A stretch of DNA of 64,000 nucleotides from Pelobates cultripes (lineage: Eukaryota; Chordata; Amphibia; Anura; Pelobatidae), in NCBI GenBank assembly GCA_933207985.1, contig OW240912.1:249463501-249527500 (forward strand), read 5' to 3'. The stretch's first letter is position 1; the number at the start of each line of letters is the position of its first letter. The position numbers and the translations under genes were made by a program. The notes under the pieces are model-generated. The model searched no databases. It worked only from the letters and a program-made list of their open reading frames with translations, and had not been told where the DNA came from. Shown one piece after another: positions 48,073 to 59,982 of this stretch.

Positions 48073-48530
48073 AGGGATAGAAAGCAGTGTGCGTTTGTGT
48101 GTAAGGGATGCATTGTGCGTTTCTGGGTGTTTGTGTAAGGGATGCATTGTGTGTTTCTGTGTATGTAAGGGTTGCAGTTTGTGTGTCTGTAAGGGGTGCA
48201 TTGAGTGTGTGTAAGAGATGCATTGTGTGTGTAAGAAAAGCAGTGTGTGTTAGTGTGTGTATAAGAGATGCATTGTGTGCTTCTGTGTATGTATGTGTGC
48301 AAGGGCTGCATTGTGTGTTTGTGTAATGGATGCATTGTGTACTTCTGGGTATGTAAGGGAAGCATGGTGTGTGTCTGTATGAGTGTAGGATACATTGTAT
48401 GTTTCAATGTGTCTGTGTGTGAGTAGGGATGCATTGCATGTTTATGTGCGTGTGTGTGTGGGAGGGGATGAATTTTGTGTTTCTGTGTATGTGTAAGGAT
48501 GCATTGTGTATGTGTGTAGTGTGAAAGGAA
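47915..48530. repeat. GT-rich minisatellite, about 25-35 bp unit
   Basis: Variants of GTGTAAGGGATGCATTGTGT and GTTTCTGTGTATG. Frames on both strands are artefacts. Confidence 0.92.
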
Positions 48531-48639
48531 GGGTTTGTGGGGTAGGATAGGGGTTTAGAGGGGAGCAGCTCTTTATTTTTATTATTATATTTATTTTGTT
48601 AACTTTTTTTGTATATTTCTTTCTTTAAGTTTTGTGTCT

Positions 48640-49157
48640 TACACCCCCCTTTAGTGTACCTCTTACAAGCCCCTTGTTTCCCCTTGCCCCTATTTCTACT
48701 ACATCCTCCCAACCTCTTCGTGTGTCTTACTCCCCCCAGCCCCTTTGTGTCATTTATTCTTCCTAGCTTGTGCGTGGGTCTCTTTTACCCCAGGCCCCTC
48801 TGTGTGTCTTCCCCCTCAAGCCCCACTGTGTGTCTCCCTCACAAGCGACTCTGTGTATCTCCCTCCTCTTCTCCCCCTGTCCCTTAGAAATCCCCACTTC
48901 CCTCCTGTCCCTTAGTTTTCTCTACTCCTGTACCTTAGTGTTCTCCCCTCCTGTCCCTTAGTGCTCTCCTGTCCTTTAGTTCTCTTGTAATTCCCTTGCC
49001 CTTAGTGCTCTTCCCCGCCCCCTTATCCTTTAGTTCTCTCCCCAGGCCCGTAGTGCTCTCCCCTGCCCCCGTCCTTAGTGCTCTACCGTGCACCCCTGTC
49101 CCTTAGTGCTCTCCCATCCCCCCCCCCCTTCCCTGTCCCTTAGTGCTCTCCCAGGGT
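48640..49157. repeat. pyrimidine-rich minisatellite
   Basis: Early units contain CCTTTGTGTGTCTTACCCC-like words; later units are CCCTTAGTGCTCTCCCCTCC. 48531-48639 is AT-rich spacer. Confidence 0.9.
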
Positions 49158-49642
49158 TTTTGTGAAAATGCAAAAAATAAACACTAACTTTGGCCAGGAT
49201 TTTGACTGTCTACTAAAAAAGACTGGAAATACTCCATTCTGAACACCCTAGGTTGAACACAAATATGGTTGTTTTAGATCAGTAATGCATAAAATGACAA
49301 TGATATCAACAGTGAAAGGCAGTTTATTTGTGAAAAATGCAAAAAGAAAATTATGAACACTAAATTTAGCCAGGGTTTGTGACTTCTAGTGGCGTCTAAA
49401 AAAGACTGGACATACCCAATTTCAAATACCCTGGGTTGTCTGCTTTTGCGAATGATATGCCATGAAAGAGGTAATTCTCATTCCTGGTCTGCCATTCAGT
49501 CTCAAAGACAACATCGGCTCAGCAAACCAATCTGACAAACTGCCCTAAATTTAACCCTCCAACATGCGAAAACCCCATAGAATATACATGGGGGGGGGTG
49601 GGGGGTAACATTTTACCTGTGAGACACCCCTGAAAACAAATT
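49158..49642. repeat. TTAA foldback-family fragment
   Basis: GTGAAAATGCAAAA, CACTAACTTTGGCCAG, CTAAAAAAGACTGGACATAC, ACCCTGGGTTGTCTGC and CTCAAAGACAAC match 20880-21140. No termini are retained. Confidence 0.8.
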
Positions 49643-49774
49643 GTGGCGAACAGAACCTCGCCCAGCCTCTTGCCCCAGGACTATGGCCGCTGCGATAGAT
49701 CTGGCTAAAATACGTTAAATAGACCCTGTTCGTGCAATTGGGATTATATGGTTCGGTTACCGAACAACCGTACG
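49643..49774 (+). mobile_element. LTR 5' end fragment
   Basis: TGTGGCGAACAGAACC starts it. GGACTATGGCC..AGATCTGGCTAAAATAC and GTTCGGTTACCGAACAA match the complement of 39660-39810. It is cut after 132 bp by the hAT-like element at 49775, and no continuation is found on the far side. Confidence 0.8.
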
Positions 49775-50390
49775 CAGTGGCGTACACACAATCCATGGGG
49801 CCCAAGTGCAAAACTGATCCATGGCCCCCCCCGACAGATACAAAGACACATACATACAGACACACACATACAAAGACACACATACATACAGACAGGCACA
49901 CATGCATAAATACAGACAGGCACACATACAGACAGACAGACACACACATACATACAGACACATACACATACAGACAGAGACAGACAGACACACAGACAGA
50001 CAGACACACAAACACATACACACATACACACATACATACAAACAAAAACACACATATACAAAATGTTTAAGTTACCCTCCTGTTTCCTAACTTTTAGGGG
50101 CAGGAGGGTGACTTTCCCTGGGGTCCAGTGATGGCTCAGGCTGGTGAGAGTCAGAGTTCCCACTCTGACGCCCTTTCCTTCCTCCCACGCTGATCTCGCT
50201 GATAGTTGGGAGGAGTGATGGGCAGTCACTTCCTCCCAGCTGTGATGTCATTTCCAGTGGGCCCCAGTCAGTGCTGCGGTGCTTTAACACTGCGACCGGG
50301 GCCCCCTGGAAATTCATCTTTATCAAGTGGCCCTAACAGCATGGGCCACCTGATGGGCCCCTGAAGGTGCGGCCCGGTGGTTTGCAACAC
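49775..50390 (+). mobile_element. hAT-like element with CA-rich minisatellite, copy 2
   Basis: CAGTGGCGTACACACAATCC opens it; ACTGATCCATGGCCCCCC, GGAGGGTGACTTTCCCTGGG and AGAGTTCCCACTCTGAC match copy 1 at 36673-37925. The array (about 49826-50060) is shorter than in copy 1. The right terminus is missing. Confidence 0.75.
49826..50060. repeat. CA/GACA-rich minisatellite
   Basis: Same unit type as 36764-37548 (ACACATACAGACAGACAGAC). Confidence 0.95.
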
Positions 50391-50475
50391 ATGGCCATGG
50401 GTCCAATAAATTGGATGTTATATCCACTTTATTCAACTTTAAATGCAATGTTTAACATTGCAGCACTTGGTGCAA

Positions 50476-50542
50476 AAGGGACACAGCACCCAGACCACTT
50501 CAATGAGCTGAAGTGGTCTGGGTGCCTACAGTGTCCCTTTAA
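50476..50542. repeat. TTAA-type MITE reduced to its hairpin end
   Basis: AAAGGGACACAGCACCCAG, then CCACTTCAATGAGCTGAAGTGG and GGGTGCCTACAGTGTCCCTTTAA, about 66 bp in all. The whole piece folds into one stem-loop. Confidence 0.8.
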
Positions 50543-53362
50543 TTAATTAAGGAGGCAGCTGCTTGAAGAAGTTGGGAAGAAAAAAACTGAATCATTTTGC
50601 TCTCTCAATTCTACTGTCTAGGCATTAATATATCATTGTTTGTAGAATAGAATTATGTCTTTGTTGTTCTTGCAGGTCAGAGGAAGAAATGAGAATATTG
50701 TCCAAGATTATCATGAAAAAGATTGAAAATGTAATGAAATGTAATTTACAAATCTGCTGAAAGTGGCACGAGCATCACAAAGTGCAAATAACATTACAAG
50801 ATGGTGTTGAAATGTCCGTGCCTTTGCGTCAGTGTACTAGAGTCTGACAGTTTTTTGACACCAAGAATTTAGTAACTATAACAACTGCAATGCTGTAGAC
50901 TGATATTCCAGAAACTGCAATGCAATTGGTGGAAAATGGCATTTTAGCTTACTAGGCAAGCAGTGCCACTCATACTAACTCTTTCAATGCCACATTTGAG
51001 AGCAGTTTTATTGAACATGTTAAAAATATCACATGCTGGGTCTGTAAGAACTAGATTAAAAATAAAATTTTATATAAGGTCCACTGGACACAACTACACA
51101 AATAGTAGTTCCAAGGGATGCCCAGTCCCATTTGCAAAAAGCCATATTTTTTTCAAAATGTAAACAAAAGTTCCACAAAAAATGGTTGGCTGATCAACTG
51201 TCTCATCTTTTAGATTTGTTGGGCATTTTAGAGTATTTTATCTCAGACTCTGTCTTTTATGTTAGTGGTCTGAATGGCAAGTTACCCAAGGTTGCAAAGA
51301 AAGCTTAATAAGTTATTGTGCAGCTTTGTTTAGAAATTGCTGTATACAGGGAAACTCCAGTCAGAAGCTGACCCTACTTTTATATATAATGTAAATAATG
51401 TAATAACAAGGTGCAAAAAAAAAAAACAAAAAGCAGTTACTAACCTCTCAATTTCACTCATTTGTGCTAAATGTATAATTTCATTTTGAGCCAAGAAGTT
51501 AATGAGATATTTCCACCAATCCCACCTTCATGGAAACACTGAGCATATTGTTCTGCAGGGCCGTGTAAGATATATTTTTCAGCACTCAAAAAATAGACAG
51601 AAAGACAGACAGACACAGACGAACAGACAGATAGACCCTTATACAAGGTTTATTTTTGGGGGAATTTGGACAAATAAAACATACAGGCAAGTAACCTGTA
51701 TGAAGTTAGCACACCATGTTTTATAAACATGGGTTGCCAACTTCGAAAAGATGACAGGTGTATAAAAAATTCTAGATAGACAGACAGACAGACAGATAGA
51801 TCACTGCTATGTAAATTGCAGCTAATAATTTTATTGGCTTCATTCAGTTTTTTCCCGTCACATGACTATGAAGGGGCAGTGCAGGCTCCATCATTAGAAT
51901 CTAAACAGAGCTTAAAAGTGCTTATGGGTACTTATATAACTACACTCCATAAATGCACATGCCTTAAAATTAACGTGTATAGGATCTAATGTTGTACAGC
52001 TGTGATTATTGTACTTAGTTTGTCCCTTTAATTTTATTTTAAGTAAATAAAATGTTTTATGCTCTTTAATTTCCATTGAAACTGGTATTGTTTGAATGTT
52101 TAAATCAAAATATCTAGGCATTTTTATGGTTTATATGTAAATGCATAATATGTATTTCCTTTTACTATTCTCTAATTGCAAACTTAATTTGTCTTTCCAT
52201 GATAGTTTCTATTTCTTTGCTGCTGAAACAAATCACAATTATTAAACATTAATTTGTCAGATGAGTGCACTTTGCCGGGGAAAAAAAGTTTTCTTTCATT
52301 CATCAAACCATAACAAATGCTTTTGCCTTCACTCTTATCACGTGTCTTTTTTTACAAACATTATTCTATCCCATGCTGATCTCTATGTGCTGCTCTTTTT
52401 AAATCAGTTTTATGCCTACATTCGTCTCATATCCACTACTTCTGGTACATTAATTACAAATGGTTCTGTCTCATGTCTTCCACCAATATCTTGCTGATAT
52501 CATATTTGTCATTAAAGGGTTGAATATTATATTACCGATGTTTATATTTGCCTTAATACATCTCAATGTTTCACATTTTATATATTAAAAGCTTAAATTC
52601 TCCATGTTTCAGTAAAAGGAGTAATGTACGTATGTGTAATTGTCCCTCCTGTGGTGGAAATGTCACTAATTAATATTTAATGGGATCTCCTTATAAAAAT
52701 ATGCTTGACCCATATGTGTTAAAGGTGTAGGGCAGGTTTTTATTCCTGACTATAGGTAGAGAAAACACCAATTGTATTTATTTTATTTATTTTTTTTTTA
52801 AATTGGCATTTAGCATAACCCCTTAACCATGCCACTTTCTTCTTTAAAGTTACATAATTACATAAGCTGAAAAAAGACTTATAAGTTAAAAGATGTTATA
52901 CTGTATGGCTGTGTGAATTGTTTTTAGGAGTCCGTGTCTATCCCTTTCCCTGATATAAACACCCAAGTATGTTTGGCAGAATTTCAGATTATCAAGAAAA
53001 CTGTGCTGTTTGTAGTTCAAAATACATCCTTCCAGAAGCTGAAGTTTTGGGTATTGTATTTATTATTACTGTTTATAAAGCATTAACATATAATGCACAA
53101 TTTTACAGTGAGTAAGGAAAACATGCAAGAAATAAGTTTAAATGGATAAGGGTTGTTCTCAAATCCGCTCACTTCTGAGAGCAGAGACTTTTAACCTGTT
53201 GTCACAAGTTATCATAAGAGAAGACATACAGACTATGTAAAAAGTGAGAAAAAGTGGTTTGTCCACATTTTCAGAAAAGGAAAGACCGGTCAATAATAAT
53301 TACTGGACAGTAGTGACCTAGGGATTTAGAAGCAGTAAATTAATATTGACTTTGTTGAGCAG
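50543..53362. other. no recognisable repeat or gene
   Basis: The longest stretch outside the intron without clear transposon termini. Short GACA/GATA tetranucleotide repeats lie at about 51593-51640 and 51773-51803. No open frame has a recognisable product and no exon is seen. Confidence 0.5.
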
Positions 53363-54440
53363 TTTCTTTTTTCTTTTTTAAAATTCTTTATTTAAGACGG
53401 ATGCCATCAAAGAGCATACGATGACATATAACATGTTTGGCATTATATTTCAGTTTTAACAGAAGCAAAGAAAGAACACAGACAAAAATTAGACTAAAGT
53501 GTGCATGATAAAGAAGCGGCAAACCGAAGCCCAGGGTCGGCACTGTAATAATTGAGATTACCAACTCAGGAGCCCCTTTAGCTATGCCAAACCTCACATT
53601 TCCATCCATAGTTATGGCAATTTGAATGAACTGAGTGGTTCCCACTACAGCGGAAGGGGCTAGAGCAGCACCACCAGATGGGTAAGTTAATTGATGTATA
53701 GGGGTTGATGGCTTATATTGCTCCTCTCCACATTGCTGCGTTGCTCAAAATATATAAGCAATAAACACAACAGGTGTTTCACTTCATGGCCACTTCCCCA
53801 AAATGCGAAGAGATTCAGTGAATTGGTGACAATAGGTTGTCATTACTACTCGTGTTGTATTAGTGTAATTCAAAATTGCAAGTGTTTGAAACAATAACAA
53901 TTAAAATAACAGCCAAAAAAGGAAAAAAAAGAAATAAAGCCCTGCGCTTGTCCATTGCCAGCCTCTGACAAAGTAGAGATCGAGAATAACAATAACCGAA
54001 AGCTAGTAATGTTCCACTCCGGAACCACACAGCATTCACAGTCACCCTACCCCTTGTTCCTCCTATTCCACCCATGGAGCCCAAATCTTGTCAATGGAGT
54101 TGGTAGCGTTATGTTCCATCAATTTATCCTTTAGATAATTCTCTTGAATTCTATGTATTGCTTCCACCATGTCAGTAGCTATGTCACCCAGCCATTTCAC
54201 AGCTAGGGATCGCCTAGCAGCTAACAATATTTTATTAAGCAATTTTTGGGACCTAGCAGGTTAACCATCAACAGGTCTAGCAAGCAGAAATGCCCAAGGG
54301 TCCAGGTCAAATGGTCTGGTAAATATATTAGATAACAAGTCATAGACACTGCCAGAATTACTTCAGTTTTGCACAGTCCCTCCACATGTGGAAATAAGTG
54401 CCATTTGCACTACATAATCGCCAGCATAGGTCATTAGTGC
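53363..54440 (-). mobile_element. L1/Tx1-type LINE, 3' end with poly-A
   Basis: On the minus strand the end of an L1-like second ORF is legible: LLAARRSLAVKWLG, IHRIQENYLKDKLMEHNA and DKIWAPW, with ACTTATTTCCACATGTGG (Y-F-H-M-W) further upstream. These fit the C-terminal region of L1/Tx1-type LINEs. About 700 bp of 3' untranslated sequence follow, ending CTTAAATAAAGAATTTTAAAA at 53374-53394, a polyadenylation signal with an A-rich tail. 5'-truncated and degenerate. Confidence 0.72.
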
Positions 54441-55261
54441 TTTTGCTCATTCTGTGGTTGTGTGGTACTACTATCTCTTCAGGTTCACAGGGGGAATAAA
54501 AGAATGAAGCAGTAGGGCTGAACCAATGTGAGCAGATGCAGATTGCACAGAGGGCTCCATTTTAACTCGATTGGTAGAAAGGATGACTTTGATAACAGCC
54601 ACAAGTATGGAAAGGAAAAAAGAGTGCTCAAAGTTTACTTAGTTCTGCAATTGATCACTGAAACACCAAAACAAGACTTGAATACCCCCCTGCCCCAAAG
54701 AGGGTGGCAAACACAGAGCCAGGCCAGGCCGCACCAAAAAAGAGCTTTTTACATAAAGGAGCAAATGGCATTACCATCTTCAGGCAAACAATGCATCAAG
54801 TGGCAAGGCTCTGTAATTATTACAGAAGGAAATATCAAAGCCACATTTGAGACTTGAGTAGACATATTGTGCTGTCCGTCATGGGTTGCAAAGGTAAACC
54901 GCATTGAAGTTTTATATTGAATCTAAGCAGCCAGGTAAATAATATCCAGGTTGCCATGTAGACTGGTAGCTACTGATTTTATGGAGGTTCCAAAGTCATG
55001 AAGAAAGCAGGATTGGTGAGATTCAGGTTAGTAAAGCAAGAACTATGAAAGATCAGCAGTCCAGCCCCACTTCCTTAGCATATGTTTTCTTGTGTCAGAA
55101 AATAACATTTACACTACCTTACAGTGGCAGAACCACTGCTGGTTTGTGTGGTTCCTGCTTGTAATATGTGTGTCCTTTCTGTATTTCGATTATTGTGCCT
55201 GTTCCCCTTTCGGGAGTGCTTCCACAAAGGGAATTCACTCACCCCTGAACGCGGACCACCC
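54441..55261. other. no feature recognised
   Basis: Spacer between two LINE remains. A 109-codon plus-strand open frame (54528-54857) has no recognisable domain. Confidence 0.4.
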
Positions 55262-57127
55262 CCAATAGAAACATAGAAACATAGAATGTGACGGCAGATA
55301 AGAACCATTCGGCCCATCTAGTCTGCCCAATTTTCTAAATACTTTCATTACTCCCTAGTCTTATCTTATAGTTAGGATAGCCTTATACCTATCCCTCGCA
55401 TGCTTAAACTCCTTTACTGTGTTAACCTCTACCACTTCAGCTGGAAGGCTATTCCATGCATCCACTACCCTCTCAGTAAAGTAATACTTCCTGATATTAT
55501 TTTTAAACTTTGTCCCTAATTTAAGACCATGTCCTCTTGTTGTGGTAGTGTTTCTTCTTTTAAATATAGTCTCCTCCTTTACTGTGTTGATTCCCTTTAT
55601 ATATTTAAATGTTTCTATCATATCCCCCTTGTCTCGTCTTTCCTACAAGCTATACATGTTAAGATCCTTTAACCTTTCCTGGTAAGTTTTATCCCACAAT
55701 CCATGAACCAGTTTAGTAGCCCTTCTCTGAACCTTCTCTAAGGTATCAATATCCTTCTGAAGATACGGTCTCCAGTACTGTGTACAATACTCCAAGTGAG
55801 GTCTCACCAGTGTTCTGTACAATGGCATGAGCACTTCCCTCTTTCTACTGCTAATACCTCTCCCTATACAACCAAGCATTCTGCTAGCATTTCCTGCTGC
55901 TCTATTACATTGTCTGCCTACCTTTAAGTCATCAGAAATAATCACCCCTAAATCCCTTTCCTCAGATGTTGAGGTTAGGACTCTATCAAATATTCTGTAC
56001 TCTGCCCTTGGGTTTTTACGTCCAAGATGCATTATCTTGCACTTATCCACATTAAATGTCAGTTGCCACAATTCTGACCATTTTTCTAGTTTACCTAAAT
56101 AATTTGTCATTTGGCTTATCCCTCCTGGAACATCAACCCTGTTACATATCTTAGTATCATCAGCAAAAAGACACCTTACCATCAAGACCTTCTGCAATAT
56201 CACTAATAAAAATATTAAAGAGAATGGGTCCAAGTACAGATCCCTGAGGTACCCCACTGGTGACAAGTCCAAACTTTGAATATATTCCATTAACTACAAC
56301 CCTCTGTTGCCTGTCACTCAGCCACTGCCTTACCCATTCAACAATATTGGAATCCAAACTTAAAGATTGCAGTTTATTGATAAGCCTTCTATGTGCAATA
56401 GTGTCAAAAGCCTTACTGAAATCTAGGTAAGCAATGTCTACTGCACCACCCTGATCTATAATTTTAGTTACCCAATCAAAAATCAATAAGATTAGTTTGG
56501 CATGATCTCCCTGAAGTAAACCCATGTTGTCTCTGATCTTGAAATCCATGTGTTTTTAGATGTTCATCAATCCTATCCTTTAACATGGTTTCCATCACTT
56601 TCCCCACTACTGAAGTAAGGCTTACTGGCCTATAGTTGCCCGACTCCTCCCTATTACCTTTCTTGTAAATGGGCACAACATTCGCTAACTTCCAATCTTC
56701 TGGGACTACTCCTGTTAACAATGATTGGTTAAATAAATCTGTTAATGGTTTTGCTAGTACACCACTAAGCTCTTTTAATAGCTTTGGGTGGATTCCATCA
56801 GGTCCCATTGACTTATTTTTCGTTACCTTTGACAGTTGAAATAGAACCTCTTCCTCTGTAAACTCACATGTAATAAATGACTCATTTATCCCTTTTCTCA
56901 ACTGAGGTCCTTTTCCTTCATTTTCATCTGTAAATACAGAACAAAAATATTCATTGAGGCAGTCAGCTAGACCTTTATCCTCTTCTACATAACTTCCTTC
57001 TTTTGTTTTTAATCTAACTAATCCTTGTTTTACTTTTCTTTTCTCATTTATGTATCTAAAAAATGTTTTATCCCCCTTTTTTACTGACTGTGCTATTTTC
57101 TCTTCTGTGTGTGATTTGGAAGCTCTT
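55262..57127 (-). mobile_element. CR1-clade LINE, 5'-truncated
   Basis: It covers the reverse transcriptase, C-terminal region and 3' tail. The 3' end on the plus strand starts with repeated GAAACATAGAAACATAGAA, the short terminal repeat typical of CR1 elements, then AATGTGACGGCAGATAAGAA. The 5' end stops at about 57127, exactly where a purine-rich minisatellite begins. Confidence 0.9.
55361..57121 (-). pseudogene. CR1 reverse transcriptase pseudogene
   Basis: Reading on the minus strand from 57121: KSHTEEKIAQSVKKGDKTFF, then SMGPDGIHPKLLKE, NYRPVSLTSVVGKVME and [14 protein letters not shown] frameshift at a T-run near 56487 moves to [12 protein letters not shown] (motif A) and [15 protein letters not shown] (motif B). 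A second T-run frameshift near 56169 moves to [12 protein letters not shown] (motif C, both Asp kept). RPHLEYCTQYW, KVQRRATKLVHGLW and a TAG after LNMYSL follow in the same frame as ERRDKGDMIETFKYIKG and the C-terminal DAWNSLPAEVVEVNTVKEFK. CR1 identity rests on RPHLEYC..VQRRATK and WNSLP..V. Both frameshifts lie in T-runs, as expected of post-insertion slippage. Confidence 0.92.
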
Positions 57128-58290
57128 ATAACTTAGGAGCAGAGAGTTACGATTGCAGAAGGGAGCAGAAACATACAAGAGCAGAAGGGAGCAGGAAGGT
57201 GAGGAAGCAGAAAGGTACGATTGCAGAAGGGAGCAGAAACATACAAGAGCAGAAAGGAGCAGGAAGGTAAAAGAGCGGAAGGGAGCAGGAAGGTAAAAGA
57301 GCGGAAGGGAGCAGCATGGTACGGGAGCAGAAAGGCAAGGGACCAGAAAGGAGCAGAAAGGGAAGGGAGCAGAAAGGTAAGAGAGCAGAAGTGAACACAA
57401 AGGTAAGAGCAGAAGGGAGCAGAAAGGTACAAGAGCAGAAGGAAACAAAAAAGGTAAGGGAGCAGAAAGGTAAGAGAGCGGAAGGGAGCAGAAAGGTAAA
57501 GTAGCAGAAGGGAGCAGAAAGGTAAGGGTGCAGAAAAATAAGATAGTAGAATGGAACAGCAAGGTAAGGGAGAAAAAGGGGAAGGTAGCAGAAAGTTAAG
57601 AGAGCAGAAAGGTAAGATTAATGTAGTTGTTTTGGCGAGTATAATCATTTTATGCAAACACTGCTTTTTCAGAAAAAAAGGAGATTGGAGGAGGAAGAAC
57701 AACTTGGAAGACAAGTGAAGTGCTACCTCCACTTCAGCCTGAAGCAAGAAGAGAGCAAGAAGGGAGAAAGAAAAGAGCAAAAAATGAGAAGCGAGCAAAA
57801 AGGAGCAGAAATGAGCAGAAGGGAGCAAAACAGAACAGAAAGAGCAACAGAGAGCAAAAAGATGAGAATGGAGCAGAAATAAGCAAAAGAGAGCAGAAGG
57901 AGCAGAAAGTAAAGGAGAAAAATGGAGCAGAAGGTAAAGGAGTAAGCTAAAGGTAAGGGAGCAGAAAGGTTAGGACTCAGAAGGGAGCAGCAAGGTACAA
58001 GAGCAGAAAGGTAAGGAAGCAGAAGGAAGCAGAAAGTTAACAGAGCAGAAGGGAGCAGAAAGGTACGAGAACAGAAGGCAGTAGAAAGGTACGATAACAG
58101 AAGGGAGTAGAAAGGTAAGGTATCAGAAAGTTAAGAGAGCAGAAGGGAGCAGCAAGGTATGAGAACAGAAGGGAGCAGAAAGGTAAAGGGGCAGGAAGGT
58201 AAGGGAGCAGAAAGATAAGGGAGCAGAAACATAAGAGAGCAGAAGGGAGCAGCAAGATAGGAGAGCAGAAAACAGTAGAAAAAAAAAAGA
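57128..58290. repeat. purine-strand minisatellite, 11-14 bp core
   Basis: Units GAGCAGAAGGGAGCAGAAAG and GGTAAGAGAGCAGAAG run for over 1 kb with almost no pyrimidines on the plus strand outside GCAG and GTA. A larger segment, AAAGGAGATTGG..GAACAACTTGGAAG..AAGTGAAGT (about 57668-57720), recurs at about 58308-58352, indicating a higher-order duplication near 630 bp. The minus-strand frames rich in Leu/Ser/Pro are artefacts. Confidence 0.93.
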
Positions 58291-58390
58291 AGTCGGTGTC
58301 AGAAGAAAAAGGAGATCGAAGCAGGATGAACAACTTGGTAGAAAAGTGAAGTCCTGGACACGAAATAGTGGGGCTCCACTTCATTCTGGA

Positions 58391-59951
58391 CAGGCCCAGA
58401 CTGGCCATCAGGCACATCGGACAAATGCCCGGTGGGCCGTGGTGGCCATGGGCCGAGGCCGGCAGGGAGATCACAGGATCTCCCATGCCGGTCTTTGCAG
58501 GGCCGGCACTATCCGAGTGCCGGCCCTGCAGTAGTCCACGGCAGGCCGGTGGGGAGATCAAAGATCTCCCTCACCAGCCCACAAGCAATATATTCCAGCT
58601 GCCAGCGGTGAGAGAGGGAAGGAGACAGCCAGGAGAGGAACCTGGAAGAGCTCTAACTTGCAGCTCCGCAGGGTTCCTCTCGCGAGATTCGGACCGTTGC
58701 CATGGCAACGCTCCAGGTCTTGCGAGAGTGAACTCTAGTCTCACAGGCTAGAGTTCACTCACCACTAGGACCACCAGGGATGGATGCCAGCAGCAAGATC
58801 CCCCTTCCCAGGCATATGGTAAGCAGGGAGGGGGGAAATAATCACCCAAGTCACATCAGCCTCACTTGCTCACAGACACCCTGCACCCCTAACACTCACA
58901 GCACCCTCACTCACTCACACACAACACACACTGCACTCCTGTCACTCACAGCACCCTCACTCACACACTTACACACACTGCACACCTGACACTCACAGCA
59001 CCCTCACTCACACACTCACACACACTGCACCCCTGACACTCACAGCACCCACACTAACACACACTGCACCCCTGACACTTACATCACACACACACATACA
59101 CACTGCACTCCTGACACTCACAGCACACACACACTGCACCCCTAACACTCACAGCACCCTCACTCATACACACACACTGCACCCCTGACACTCACAGCAC
59201 ACACACACGGCACCCCTAACACTTACAGCACCCACACACACACACACTGCACCCCTGACACGCACAGCACATACACACTGAACCCCTGACACTCACAGCA
59301 CCCTCACTAGCACACACATACACACACACAAACACACACTGCACCCCTGACACTCACAGCACCCTCACACAACACACACTGCACTCCTGTCACTCACAGC
59401 ACCCTCACTCACACACTCACACACACTGCACACCTGACACTCACAGCACCCACACTCACACACACTGCACCCCTGACACTTACAGCACACACACACACAC
59501 ATACACACTGCACTCCTGACACTCACAGCACACACACACACTGCACCCCTAACACTCACAGCACCCTCACTCACACTCACACACTGCACCCCTGACACTC
59601 ACAGCACACACACACGGCACCCCTAACACTTACAGCACCCTCACACACACACAGACTGCACCTCGACACGCACAGCATGTACACACTGCACCCCTGACAC
59701 TCACAGCACCCTCACTCACACACACTGCACCCCTGACACTCACAGCACCCTCACACACACAAACTGCACCCCTGACACACACAGCTTCCTCATATGCACA
59801 TAGCACCCTCACGCAAACACAGCACCCACTCACCCACAGCACACACACACAGCACCCTTACCCACATAGAACCCTCATGCAAACACAGCACCCATCACTC
59901 ACACACACACACACTACACCCCTCACACACACACACACTGCACCCCTCTCG

Positions 59952-59982
<31 letters not shown>

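Larger units (their letters stand above)
47370..49157. mobile_element. hAT-like element, left end plus two minisatellites, right end lost
   Basis: CAGGGCCAGTGCAAGGATTT, TTGCCACCCATGGCAAAC is a hAT-like left terminus of a type I recognise from frogs. A MITE remnant (CCACTACATATAGCTGTAGTGG, then ACTATAGTGTCCCTTTAA near 47570-47622) lies within. Arrays fill 47915-48530 and 48640-49157. The opposite terminus is absent, so classification rests on one end. Confidence 0.5.

Noticed and set aside
53388..54084. Minus-strand frames of 74-85 codons as hypothetical genes
   Set aside because: They fall in the 3' untranslated part of an L1/Tx1 LINE that ends in AATAAA and an A-rich tail.
54528..54857. 109-codon plus-strand open frame
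   Set aside because: No domain, no splice or promoter support, and located between LINE remains.
57068..58561. Leu/Ser/Pro-rich minus-strand frames that look like membrane proteins
   Set aside because: Complement of the purine-rich minisatellite. The apparent hydrophobicity reflects CTC/TTC/CTG codons of the repeat.
59365..59848. Cys/Val-rich minus-strand frames resembling small secreted proteins
   Set aside because: Complement of the CACTGCACCCCTGACAC array, with no signal peptide or independent support.
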